The notes under the pieces: model-generated
What the model was told of the DNA's origin: nothing
Databases searched by the model: none
The model's input: the letters and a program-made list of their open reading frames with translations, nothing else
Shown here: positions 53,210-62,836 of the stretch, one piece after another
Layout: every line of letters starts with the position of its first letter
How positions within the stretch are numbered: the first letter of the stretch is position 1
From: Mauremys mutica
Lineage: Eukaryota > Chordata > Testudines > Geoemydidae
Assembly: GCF_020497125.1 (NCBI RefSeq)
Contig: NC_059084.1
Coordinates: 30,968,203-31,032,202, forward strand
DNA length: 64,000 bases
Reading direction: 5' to 3'
Made by a program: the position numbers and the translations under genes

Positions 53210-53402
53210 CATGGGCGGTAAGAAGGAACTGAGGTGCCGTTGGGTCGGCAGGGGTATATATCCGGCGCCATAGCGGCGCCACTCCAGGGGGCGACCCAGC
53301 CGACCCACCGAGTGTTGCTAGGGTAAAAATCTTCCGACAATCGTGCACGCAGCGTGCGCACACCTAATTGGAATCGATATGAGCAAGCACTCGAAGAAGA
53401 AC
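53210..53402 (-). repeat. DIRS B left terminal repeat
   Basis: On the minus strand: TTCTTCTTCGAGTGCTTGCTC, GGTGTGCGCACGCTGCG, CCCCTGGAGTGGCGCCGC and a TATATA box (GGATATATACCCC). The chance open frame that seems to start the RT at 53354 in fact begins within this repeat. Confidence 0.78.
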
Positions 53403-53403
53403 A

Positions 53404-53857
53404 TGCCGCCCTCCTAAACCAAGAGGTGGCACACCTTCTCAACCTGGGTGCGGTGGAGAGGGTACTAGCGGAATTTCAGGGCAAGGGATTTCAGTCCCGA
53501 TACTTCCTGATCCCAAAGGTAAAAGGCGGGCTCTGGCCCATCCTCGACCTGCGGAACCTCAACAGGTTTATGGTCCGCTACAAGTTCTGCATGGTATCCC
53601 TGACCTCCATCATCCCCTCCTTAGACCCAGGGGATTGGTTTGCGTCCCTGGACCTCCAGGATGCGTATTTCCACATCCATATTTTTGAGAGTCACAGGCG
53701 CTTCCTCTGCTTCCTGGTAGGGTGGGACCATTACCAGTTTGCAGTCCTCCCCTTCGGCCTTTCCATGGCCCCCAGGGTTTTTACCAAATGCATGGCAGTG
53801 GTGGCAGCCCACCTCCGGAGGAGCGGGCTGCAAATTTTCCCTTATCTGGTCGATTGA
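53404..53857 (+). pseudogene. DIRS A reverse transcriptase
   Basis: Key blocks: FQSRYFLIPKVKGGLWPILD, LRNLNRF, PGDWFASLDLQDAYFHI with the first catalytic Asp, DHYQFAVLPFGLSMAPRVFT, and IFPYLVD followed directly by TGA where a (Y)LDD-type catalytic pair is expected: Y-L-V-D-stop, so one Asp codon is changed to Val. RT sense from 53404 follows a Glu-rich chance N-terminus. The product would copy the element RNA, but it is inactive here. Confidence 0.82.
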
Positions 53858-53884
53858 CTCCTCAAGGGCAGCTCTCAGTCCCAG

Positions 53885-54640
53885 GTGCAGGCCCAGATGC
53901 AATTCCTGCTGTCCACGTGTGTGGGTCTGGGCCTTGTGCTGAACGAGGCCAAGTCCACGTTGATACCAGTCCAGTGCATACACTTCATAGAGGCCCTGCT
54001 AGACTCTGTAGAGGCCACAGCCTCTCTTCTACGGGACAGATTCGAGACACTCAAAAGTCTCGTAGCCTCAGTCACAATCTTCCCCGTGACGACGGCAAGG
54101 GTGTGCCTTCAACTCCTGGGTCACATGGCAGCATGCACGTCCGTGGTGCGACATGCCAGACTCAGAATGAAGCCCCTCCAACTCTGGTTGGCCTCCCAGT
54201 ATTCCCAGTCCAGGGACAGCCTGGACAAGGTAGTAACAATGCCACCCAACGTGGTGGCTGCGCTGCAATGGTGGTCCCTCCCGAGCAATATGCTAAATGG
54301 GATCCCCTTCCAGGACACCCCTCCTTCACTAGACACAGTGTTGGATGCCTCGGACCTGGGCTGGGGAGCCCATATAGGGGACATTCAAACCCAAGGCAGG
54401 TGGTAGACTTTGGAATTGTCTCTGCACATAAACGTCAGGGAGCTCAGGGCAGTAAGCCTGGTGTGCATAGCGTTCAGTTTGCACCTTCGTGGGAAGGCGG
54501 TCAGAGTCCTCACGGACAACACGTCCGTGATGTATTACATCAACAGGCAGTGGGACATGCGCTCCTCGGCCCTGTGCCACGAAGCCCTGGACCTCTGGGC
54601 CTTCCACCTACCCGGCGCACGCAATGTGTAAGCTGATCAC
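53885..54640 (+). pseudogene. DIRS A RNase H region
   Basis: The frame 53885-54406 covers the RT thumb and RNase H start (CVGLGLVLNEAKSTLIPVQ, DTVLDASDLGWGAHIGD), ends at a stop (TGG to TAG after GRW), and continues in a close frame at 54410-54631 with HINVRELRAVSLVCIAFSLH and VLTDNTSVMYYINRQWDMRS, typical DIRS RNase H. It ends at a stop after PGARNV where ADxLSR follows. Confidence 0.8.
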
Positions 54641-54649
54641 CTCAGCAGG

Positions 54650-55075
54650 ATGTTTTCCCACCAGTACGAGTGGTCACTCCACTGGGAGGTTGCCCATCTG
54701 CTCTTCCAAGAGTGGGGAGCTCCCCAGGTCGACCTCTTCGCTACCGCCCAGAACAGGCGCTGCCCCCAGTTCTGCTCCAGGGCAGGGGCAGAAAGGGAGG
54801 TGATCTTCGACGCATTCCCCCTCCGGTGGTCAGGACAACTGTTCTATGCCTTTCCACCCTTTCCCCGGATAGGTGAGGTTCTGCAGAAAGTAAGGGCAGA
54901 CAGGTCGAGGGTTATCCTCATAGCCCCGGATTGGGCCCATCAACATTGATACAGGACCCTTCTGCAGCTTTTAGCAGCCCCCCCGCGAAGGCTGCCAGTT
55001 CGTCCGGACCTCCTCTCCCAGAACAGGGGATGCCTTCTCCATCCCAACCTGGCCACGCTCCACCTGACAGCGTGG
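54650..55075 (+). pseudogene. DIRS A RNase H to recombinase connection
   Basis: QVDLFATAQNRRCPQFCSRA and DAFPLRWSGQLFYAFPPFP are the conserved post-RNase H region of DIRS polyproteins, and the following frame leads to the recombinase domain. A stop after DWAHQH interrupts it. Confidence 0.72.
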
Positions 55076-55079
55076 CTTT

Positions 55080-56125
55080 TCCATGGTTAAACCAGGAGGA
55101 GGGAAGGTGTTCGGAGGATGTACGACGAATCCTGCTGGAGAGCAGAAAGCCATCCACACGGCGGACGTTCCTTGCTAAATGGTCTAGGTTCTCCAGGTGG
55201 GCAGGGGAGCGGGGCACCTCCCCATCATCCGCATCCCTACAGCTTATTCTCGATTACCTCCTGTCCCTTAGAACCCAAGGGCTAGCTCCTGCCTCCGTCA
55301 GGGTTCATTTAGTGGCCATTTCGGCCTTTCACCCTCCGGTGCAAGGTCAATCAGTGTTCTCCCACCAGATGACCTCCTGTTTTTTAAAGGGCCTAGATTG
55401 TGCATTCCCGTACGCCAGGGCCCCGGTCCCACAATGGGATCTGAACCTAGTGTTATCCCGCCTCCCGGGTCCCCCCTTTGAACCCTTGGCCACGTGTTGC
55501 TGGTCCCACCTATCCTGGAAAGTGGCATTCTTGGTGGCTATCACCTCAGCCCGTCAGGTCTTGGAGCTTAGGGCCTTGACCTCGGAACCCCCGTGTATGA
55601 TTTTCCACAAAGATAAGTTCCAGCTTCACCCACACCCCGCTTTTCTCCCGAAGGTGGTCTCCGCCTTCCATATGGATCGGGACATTTTCCTACCGGTACT
55701 CTGTCCTAAGCCCCATTCCTCCAACGAGGAATGCTGCCTACACACGCTAGACGTACGTAGAGTGCTGGCCTTCTACCTGTACCGAACCAGGCTGTTCAGG
55801 AAGTCCTTGCAACTATTCGTTGCATCGGCCAAGCGGATTAGGGGGCAACCAGTTTCCATCCAGCGCATTTCCTACTGGATCACCTTGTGCATACGCATGT
55901 GTTACGACTTGGCAGGGGTTACCCCACCGCCCTATAGTGAAGGCGCATTCTACGAGAGCGCAAGCCTCGTCGGCCGCCTATGTCACCCACATCCCTATCC
56001 AGGACATATGTAGGGCTGCCACATGGTCATCTGTCCACACTTTTTCCTCGCACTATGCGATCGTTTCCCAAGCACAGGATGACGCCGGGTTTGGTAGGGT
56101 GGTACTCCGTCCTGATAACCCTTAA
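55080..56125 (+). pseudogene. DIRS A tyrosine recombinase, catalytic Arg lost
   Basis: Replaces integrase in DIRS elements by recombining a circular copy into DNA. Visible parts: ESRKPSTRRTFLAKWSRFSR (core-binding domain), FLVAITSARQVLELRAL, and after a frameshift near 55930 AHSTRAQASSAAY (HxxR) and ATWSSVHTFSSHYAI (Trp/His and the Tyr). In the sibling at 62837-63976 the first box reads SARRVSEL; the Arg before V-x-E-L is the catalytic one, and here it is Gln (CAG at 55555-55557, probably CGG to CAG by CpG decay). Confidence 0.82.
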
Positions 56126-56154
56126 ACTCCTACCCACCTCCATCAGATATAGCT

Positions 56155-56260
56155 TGGAATCACCTACTGTGGAATACACAGGAGCAGTCACACGAAGAAG
56201 AAAGGACAGTTACCTGTTCCGTAATTGGCGTTCTTCGAGATGTGTTGCTCTTGTCTAGTC
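56155..56260. repeat. DIRS A internal complementary region
   Basis: The left half (CACCTACTGTGGAATACACA through GAAGAAGAA) is complementary to the element's left terminus, and the right half (GGACAGTTACCTGTTCCGTA through GTGTTGCTC) matches the right terminus. Such a region aligns both ends for circle formation in DIRS replication. Confidence 0.75.
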
Positions 56261-56279
56261 CACATCCCAGCCTCCTTCC

Positions 56280-56496
56280 CCTCTGTCGGAGTTGTCTGGC
56301 AAGAAGGAACTGAGGGTGAGGGGAGTGCGTAGCTCCCCTTATAGCGCTATAGAGGCGCCACTCCAGGGGTCGCAGCAGTGTTCCAAAAATTTCCGGCACC
56401 AGTGCACGTGGCGAGCGCGCACACCTACTGTGGAATAGACCGGAGCAACACATCTCAAAGAACACCAGTTATGGAACAGATAACTGTCCTTTTTAA
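56280..56496 (-). repeat. DIRS A right terminal repeat
   Basis: Inverted relative to the left repeat (49459-49665), sharing CTCCAGGGGTCG, TTCCGGCACCAGTGCACGTGG and CACACCTACTGTGGAATA, ending near GGAACAGATAACTGTCC. Confidence 0.78.
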
Positions 56497-57121
56497 AGGA
56501 TGTCTACATTTCATTCCTGTAGTAACAGAACTGGTGATAGGAAAGCAGGAAGAGAGAGAGAGGGGTGTGTGTGTGTGTGTGTACAGCTTAAATTGGTTAA
56601 CTAGTCTAACTTTCAGTACTCAGTGTTTCAAAAATGTTAGACTGCCAACCTGTGTCGTAGAGATGTCTTCTGTTTTTAAAAACACCCATGAATAAAGCTA
56701 CTTTAAGGGAAATTACTGCTTTGTCCAACCCTGAAGAGCTATGAGATCTTTGCTCACCAATTCTCATAAAACTTGTATTTGTTATGCCTTTTTGGTGACT
56801 TTAGTATTATGATCTATTATAAATAAAGTGCATTTCATTGATTGATTTTAAAATGAAATTAGTAACTGGAAAAAATGGCCAGTATTTTTTTTAAGCTACT
56901 GTATTCTGTCGTTTACTTTCTAGAATCAAAAGTATATCTAAGTATAATCTAAAGTTCTCCTGAAAAATGCCAGCTGTGCAAATCCTTCTGTGGCTGGATC
57001 ATTCTTGTGTTTTTATTTTAAGTACAAAATAAATATGTATAACAAATTTAAAAGTATATAATTAGTAATTTGATATGTTGGGTGGTGCCTCTTTTTATGT
57101 GTTTGCTCCCCTGATGTTAGA
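56497..57121. other. No recognisable gene
   Basis: AT-rich sequence with a (GT)n run at about 56563-56582; nothing recognised. The right edge may be MITE interior. Confidence 0.4.
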
Positions 57122-57139
57122 ACCTGGCTACACCACTGC
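57122..57139. mobile_element. MITE terminus
   Basis: ACCTGGCTACACCACTG is, in reverse, the terminal sequence seen at 43704 (CAGTGGCATAGTCAGG). The other end was not found. Confidence 0.4.
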
Positions 57140-57489
57140 TGTAGAGGGCTCATCACCCAGCAGCTGGGGGCCACCATGCGGGCTCAGCAGGGCTGCTGGC
57201 CACAGGGCCAATGGGTGTGGGTTGGCTAGGTGAGATCTCAGGAGTCACGTCTCAGGGATCTGCCCCGCTCCCCAGCACTGCTCCAGCTCTGAGCTGTCTC
57301 TACTGCCTGAGACCTGTGGGGCCCTACCTGCCTCCCTGGGGGAAGAGCCACCTGGGACTGGTGCAGAGGCTGGGCCAGTCTCAGTCAGTCACAGGGGACA
57401 GTGGGGGGGGGGGAAGGCTCAGCTGGGACCTGAGGGAGCTTGGCCCGGGTAGGCTGTGCTCCAGCCTGGCTGACTGCACCACTCCCAAG

Positions 57490-57803
57490 CAGGGGCGGCT
57501 CTCTAAATTAGGCCGCCCCAAGCAGCGCGGCGCGCTGCGCCGCCCCTTCCCCAGTCCCGCGGCGGGTGCCGTGGTCCCGCGGCTCCGCTTGAGCTGCTGC
57601 AGGCATGCCTGCGGGAGCTCAACCGGAGCCGCGGGACCACGGCACCCGCCGCAGTCATGCCTGCGGCAGGTCCGCTCCTCCTGGGCTCCGGTGGACCTCC
57701 CGCAGGCATGCCTGCGGAAGGTCCGCCGTAGCCAAATGCCGCCCCCCCGGAAAGGGCCGCCCCACGCGCCTGCTTGGCGCGCTGGGGTCTGGAGCCGGCC
57801 CTG
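57490..57803. mobile_element. Palindromic hAT-type MITE, 314 bp, perfect 8-bp target duplication
   Basis: It begins CAGGGGCGGCTCTCTAA and ends GGTCTGGAGCCGGCCCTG; CTCCCAAG flanks both sides exactly (57482-57489 and 57804-57811). The core is a long palindrome around GTCCCGCGGCTCCG and CGGAGCCGCGGGAC. Same family as 47726-48028. Open frames across it are by-products of the palindrome. Confidence 0.9.
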
Positions 57804-57949
57804 CTCCCAAGGGGCTGGAGTTATCCTGCCCCAGGACCAGCTCTGGTTGCCCTGCCAGCTCAGCCTGGCAGACACAGTCACCTCCCATCAGGGCCGGCTA
57901 TTGTGGCTGGGGGTTAGGGTGTGGGAGAGTAGGTCTCTAGTGGGTCTGG

Positions 57950-58340
57950 GTGGGTGCTGAGCAGTGGGGGGTGGGGAGATCTGTGTGTGTTGGGGGGCTG
58001 TGCAGTGGGGGAGATCTGTGTGTGTCGGGGGGCTGTGCAGTGGGGGAGATCTGTGTGTGTCGGGGGCGCTGGGAAGTGTAGGGGTCTGCATGGGGCACTG
58101 TGCAGTTGTGGCAGTGGGGGGCACTGGGCAGTGAGGGGATCTAGGGGGGGTTCTGAGTGGGTGGGGGAGTGGTCTGGGAGGGCACTGGGCAGGGGGTTTG
58201 TGGGGGTTTCTGGGTGGTGGGGCACTGGGCGTAGGGAGTCAGAGGGGTGCTGGGCAGGGGGTTTGTGGGGGTCTCTGGGTGGTGTGGCACTGGGCGTAGG
58301 GAGCCAAAGGGGTGCTGGGCAGGGGGTAGTATGGTGAAGC
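57950..58340. repeat. G-rich minisatellites
   Basis: Units of about 34-35 bp with GGGGAGATCTGTGTGTGT start near 57975, 58010 and 58045. They are followed by a unit of about 76 bp (GCACTGGGCGTAGGGAG, GGGGGTTTGTGGGGGT) repeated twice up to 58340. Confidence 0.75.
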
Positions 58341-59233
58341 ATGAGCCCACCCCCAAGGGGAAGAATCACAATGGCAGTGCTGGGACAGGCTGGACAGCGT
58401 GGGTCTGGCAGTTCCCGTTTTGTAAACAGTGCCCTTGTACTGGCCTGGGACAGCCTGGGGCTGTCCCTGCTGTGCCATGACTCATCTCCCATTGCCCCCG
58501 GCCAGCCCCTTGCTCTGAGGACTCTGCCCCCCTGCCCCATGTCCCCATTTCCCCCATGGGGACCCACAGATATGTTTAGCACCAGGCCCACAAAAGGTTA
58601 ATCTGGCCCTTTTTGGGGTGCAGGCTCTGGGATGGAGTTGAGGGGCAGGAGGGTTGCAGGCTATGGGGAGTTTGAGTGACGAGTGCAGGCTCTGACCTGG
58701 GGCAGGGGATTGGGGTACAGGAGAGGGTGCGGACATGCGGGTTCTGGGAGGGAGTTACCAAATCAGCACAGAGAAAGGAGCTGCAGTGATTTCATATAGA
58801 CATAGAAAATGATAGAAGACACTTTTACATAGTCAAAATGTGAGCCAGAGTTTGAGGGAGGGAGGGGGCGTCTGTACAATATTTCCCCGCATTCCATCTC
58901 CTGGCTGGAGCAGTAACAGCCCCGCAGCACTTGTATAGGATAGAGAGGACCTACGGTGTCTACGCTTTGACAGTCTAGGAATTGGGCTGCCTGTGCCTTT
59001 AAGACCCAGCCCCAGGAACCCGCCCCCTGCTCCGGGGCTGACACGCAGCAGAACTGAAAAGAGCCTCTGCACCCCCCACAACCCCGACACCCCCAGATCT
59101 GCGAGCACAGCAGGTGGCTCATCCCGAGGGGCCACTGTTCCCCCCCACCCCCTCCCTAAACAGGGGTTTTGTCCCTGCACAGGTTCTGGCAGCGTCTCTC
59201 CCCCCCCCTTTAACTCCGGCTACCACCCCCCCC
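58341..59233. other. No recognisable gene
   Basis: Mixed G-rich and C-rich sequence without family signatures. Confidence 0.4.
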
Positions 59234-59498
59234 CAGGGCCGGCTCTAGACCCCAGCGTGCCAAGCAGGCGCGTGGGGCGGCCCTTTCCCGGGGGGGCGGC
59301 ATTTGGCTTCGGAGTGGACCTGCCGCAGTCATGCCTGCGGCGGGTGCCGTGGTCCCGCGGCTCCGGTTGAGCTCCCGCAGGCATGCCTGCGGCAGCTCAA
59401 GCAGAGCCGCGGGACCACGGCACCCGCCGCGGGACCGGGGAAGGGCGGCGCAGCGCGCCGCGCTGCTTGGGGCAGCCTAATTTATAGAGCCGCCCCTG
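59234..59498. mobile_element. Palindromic hAT-type MITE, 265 bp, opposite orientation
   Basis: Starts CAGGGCCGGCTCTAGACC and ends TTATAGAGCCGCCCCTG, the reverse arrangement of the other two copies. Flanks are C-runs (CCCCCCCC and CACCCCCC), so the duplication cannot be judged well. Confidence 0.82.
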
Positions 59499-59699
59499 CA
59501 CCCCCCACCCCCGATTTTTCCCCTTCAGCCCCTCTCCTGCCGCTACCTACAGCAGCTTGATCCCCCCTGGCCAGTAAATTTCTGCCCCCTGCTCAGACCC
59601 TGGAAGCCCCCCCCCCACTGCGATTTGCCCCCTTGAGCCTTTTAAACCACCCCAAAGAGGAGGCAGCAAATCATAAGTAGAAGTGAGGGCAGAGAGAGG

Positions 59700-60190
59700 G
59701 CAGCGGCGTCAGTGAAGGTTACTGGGCATGCTCAGTGCAGCCAAAGTAGGGAATCTGGAGCGGGTGCCGGGTTTCTGTCGTTACACCGCCCGGTCGGAGC
59801 TCGCGCGCACGGAGTTGGGCGCGGCAGAGCGGAGGCGGGAAGCAGAGGTTGCGCCGCCTTCCCGCATGTGGCGCGTAAGGACTGTGAGCGCGAGAACTTT
59901 CCTCTCCGTTTCAGCTGTGAAGCAAGGCCGGTGCGTGGGCGGCAGGTATCACAGGCGAGGGAGGCTGAGTCACCCCAACGAGCAGGTGTCCCCCCACCCC
60001 ACACTCCGCCACTAGTCCCCCTCTGGCGGCTGTGGCTCTTCCTATGTGCCCTGGCCCTGCGCGCCGGGGCCGCCACACTCGCTCAGCCCTCCGAGTTTGG
60101 GGGCTGGGGCCGTGCCTCCGGGGCTGAGGGGGGAGGGCTGGGACCGCGCTGCCCACCCTTCCGGGACTCTGGGGCACTAGCCTAGGAAGG
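59700..60190. promoter_or_regulatory. CpG-rich block, candidate promoter or CpG island
   Basis: Unlike neighbouring G-rich repeats this stretch is non-repetitive and dense in CpG (GGAGCTCGCGCGCACGG, GGCGCGGCAGAGCGG, CGCGAGAACTTTCC). A GGCAG/GTATCAC splice-donor-like site lies near 59945. No protein family can be read. It may be a gene's first exon or simply GC-rich. Confidence 0.3.
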
Positions 60191-60211
60191 GGCTGGCGGC
60201 TGCTGTGTGCT

Positions 60212-60335
60212 GGGATAGCCATCGTCTCAGAATATTTTCACGGGTCGCTTCTCTCCCTTTGTGTGTTGATCTCCCTTCCCCCTGCCAGGTAGAACTACAC
60301 CCAGCAGGTGTAGATCAAGGGGGTTTCCTATTTCC
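60212..60335 (+). repeat. Single tRNA-like satellite monomer, inverted
   Basis: GTGCTGGGATAGCCATCGTCTC through CCAGGTAGAACTACACCCAG is the reverse complement of the 41.9-44.8 kb monomer, including its first array unit (AGATCAAGGGGGTT). It lies about 15 kb away from the array. Confidence 0.78.
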
Positions 60336-61130
60336 CTTACTGAAGACCAGCCATGCTCGCCTGAAATTTTTCCTGGCTGAAGCAGTTCCTATCTGTTTAT
60401 TACAGGGTCAAAATATGGCTGCCATCGCACAGAGACATTAGTGGCTGTGGAGGTGAGATGGGAGCCAAAAAGTCCTTTCCTTCACCCAAACACTCCCATG
60501 CATGTTGCTGCTGCCTAAATACGCTCATGGCAAATGGGTAGAGGCAGAAGGGATGGCCAGCTATACTGAGCACCCCAGAGGAGCGTTGTATGGTGTATAT
60601 GCTGCTACATTTATTCTGTACTAGTGAGGGCAATGCTCACTACAGAGTGATCACCAGGGTCCCAGGGCTTCCCCTGACTTCCACCAGCACAAACACTGCT
60701 CCTACCACCATTGCTTGAAGATGTACCACCTTCTCTTCCTCCCCACCATTGCTCAAGCTTTATAGCCATAACTGAGCCTGCCGTTGGTAAAGTGCTCATG
60801 ATGTCTTTAAAGCATGACATAGGTTGATTATAATTGTTGTTACTGAGGATCTCAAACTCAGACAAACCTTAGTGGGGAGGCAAAGAGTTCTATTGAAAAA
60901 CTGATGTGATGTTTTTGGTAAGGTGAATAGCTCTTTAGAGGTTCAGGCTTCTCCCACGAACAAATGAGCCAGTGAAGCAGCCTAGCAAAATAAACAAACC
61001 TACCCTAGTATTTACATTAGGAGGATAGTTGATGCTGAATCCTGCAGCTGACAGACTGTGATATAAACAAGTATCCCACAGAAAAAATATTTCACTGCTG
61101 TGTTTTCCACAGAAATTGAGGACTTGGCTA
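60336..61130. other. No recognisable gene
   Basis: Unrecognised sequence without coding signal. Confidence 0.4.
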
Positions 61131-61703
61131 CACTAGAGAGTTACAGCGCTGGTGGTGGCTTTACAGCACTGTAACTTACTCCCTGTCCACACTGGCAAGG
61201 CACATACAGCGCTGTATCTCCCTGGCTACAGCGCTGGCTATACTCCACCTCGGCCTGGGGAATAATGACTATAGCGCTGCTCTTGCAGCGCTGGGGTGCC
61301 AGTATAAACAGTTATTAATCTTACTACTCTGACCTCTGGAACCTTCCCATAATGCTTTTTAAGTAAAGATAACACTCTTTGTTTTGTTGTGATGCCTCTC
61401 TTTGTTTTGTTGTGAACTCAGTGACAACAGTGTCAGCTCCAAAAATCCACTCTCTGTCTCCCCCACGCTCCCTGTCACACTCCACCCCCCCCTTTGGAAA
61501 AGCACGTTGCAGCCACTTGAACACTGGGATAGCTGCCCATAATGCACCACTCCCAACACCACTGCAAATGCTGCAAATGTGGCCACACTGCAGCGCTGGT
61601 AGCTGTCAGTGTGGCCACACTGCTGCGCTTTCCCTACACAGCTGTACGAAGACAGCTTTAACTCCCAGCACTGTACAGCTGCAAGTGTAGCCAAACCCTG
61701 TGA
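61131..61703. mobile_element. Non-autonomous DNA transposon, about 570 bp
   Basis: The left end CTTGGCTACACTAGAGAG matches the reverse complement of the right end (GGTTTGGCTACACTTGCAG). The interior holds repeated ACAGCGCTG words and GGCAGCTATCCCAG in inverted orientation. The superfamily and the target duplication are not resolved. Confidence 0.65.
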
Positions 61704-61867
61704 TGGGGCGGTGTTCAAAAATACAGGGGAGGGGTGAGGACCGATGAGGTGTGAGACCGTTAGGGCAAAGGTGGGCTGTATGGCACCATTGTAAAAACTG
61801 AAATATGTTTTATGACCATTTTATTAGATTTAACTCGTTTTTAAATCATCACACAAATTAAAGCTGG

Positions 61868-62460
61868 CTATACAAGCCTATATGAAGCACTGTATCTACA
61901 TCCTTCTTGGTTTCTTGATGTAAATTTGCACAACTCTGTTAATAAACTTTTTGAATGCGGTGCATTCATTTTTGGTGGCTTCTCATTTGTCAGATACTTC
62001 CAGTCCTTCATGATATGCTCCTGATCAGGCAGAAGGCGACTTCTTTGAGAACACAAAATTCTATTCAGTGAGGAAAAAGAATGCTTAATTGTAGCTGTTG
62101 AGACGGAGTAGAAAGAGATGAATTCCTACTTCTTTCATCCCAGGAAACATAGCACAAAAATTGGGTTGAATCATTAATGATGATAAAGAAGAAGTTGAAA
62201 TCAAATCTACATTTGTTCATCGTATGATATTCCACTCTGTATTCAAATTCTCTATTCTGTCTTGATCACATGGCATCCCCATTGTTGGTAGTGCCTCCAC
62301 TCAATTGTCCGTTTTATAAGACAGGCACCTGTAAAACCTCGTACTCCACTATGTCTTCCAGATAAGTTTGCAGCTCCATCAAATGCACAAGCAGCCATCT
62401 GTTTGGGGTTCAGCTGACAAGCATTTACTCTTCTAAGGTGTGGGTTTCAGAGATGCAGTG
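61868..62460 (-). pseudogene. hAT-type (ZMYM1/TTF-like) transposase remnant
   Basis: On the minus strand the frame at about 62425-62310 reads NPKQMAACAFDGAANLSGRH and SGVRGFTGACLIK, matching the FDGAxNxSGxxxG block of hAT transposases of the ZMYM/TTF-domain type. The rest to 61868 (DQEHIMKDWKYLTNEK) is decayed with many stops. Confidence 0.55.
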
Positions 62461-62469
62461 TCTTCTATA

Positions 62470-62705
62470 AAAGACGGTTACTCACCTGTAGTAACTGGTG
62501 TTCTTCGAGATGTGTTGCTCCTATCCATTCCATTGTAGGTGTGCGCGCCGCGCGTGCACGGCTCTTCGGAACATTTTTAGCCTAGCAACTCCGGCGGGCC
62601 GGCTGGCGCCCCCTGGAGTGGCGCCGCCATGGCGGCGCATATATACCCCAGCCGGGCCGTCTGCTCCTCAGTTCCTTCTTGCCGGCTATTCCGACAGTGG
62701 GGAAG
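62470..62705 (-). repeat. DIRS C right terminal repeat
   Basis: Outer end AAGACGGTTACTCACCTG, then GTTCTTCGAGATGTGTTGCTC, GTGCGCGCCGCGCGTGCACG, and a TATATA motif at about 62638-62646. Confidence 0.78.
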
Positions 62706-62718
62706 GAGGGCGGGTCTG

Positions 62719-62822
62719 GAATGGATAGGAGCAACACATCTCGAAGAACACCAGTTACTACAGGTGAGTAACCGTCTTTTCTTCTTCGAGTGATTGCTCC
62801 TATCCATTCCATTGTAGGTGAT
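62719..62822. repeat. DIRS C internal complementary region
   Basis: AGCAACACATCTCGAAGAAC through GTAACCGTCTTT is the reverse complement of the outer right end (62471-62522). It joins directly to TCTTCTTCGAGTGATTGCTC, the start of the left terminus as seen in DIRS A (49459). So both ends of the element are represented head to head. Confidence 0.85.
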
Positions 62823-62836
62823 TCCCAAGCCTTACC

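Larger units (their letters stand above)
50396..53402 (-). mobile_element. DIRS B, inverted 5' half
   Basis: On the minus strand: left terminal repeat (53402-53210), ORF1 (53010-50724, with a stop and a frameshift) and the RT beginning (about 50720-50396). Its terminal repeat (TCGGCTGGGTCGCCCCCTGG, GGATATATACCCC) differs from those of element A, so it belongs to another subfamily. It breaks off in RT at DPSHEQFLL, close to the point where element A's RT resumes (EHAALLNQEV at about 53400). Confidence 0.82.
49459..56496 (+). mobile_element. DIRS retrotransposon A with an inverted foreign DIRS segment
   Basis: Plus-strand parts: left inverted terminal repeat (about 49459-49665), start of ORF1 (49769-about 50395), then, after the foreign minus-strand segment 50396-53402, RT (53404-53857), RNase H (53885-54640), tyrosine recombinase (about 55080-56125), internal complementary region (about 56155-56260) and right terminal repeat (to about 56496). 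Both terminal repeats are of the same subfamily (GTGCACTGGTGCCGGAA, CGACCCCTGGAGTGG), so they bracket one element. There is no integrase and no LTR. Several stops and frameshifts make it inactive. Confidence 0.85.

Noticed and set aside
53354..53403. Met-initiated start of the DIRS A RT frame
   Set aside because: This stretch is the terminal repeat of the inverted DIRS B, so the apparent N-terminus is accidental.
57211..57960. 249-codon plus-strand open frame
   Set aside because: Its second half runs through the palindromic MITE at 57490-57803, and the first half has no recognisable domain.
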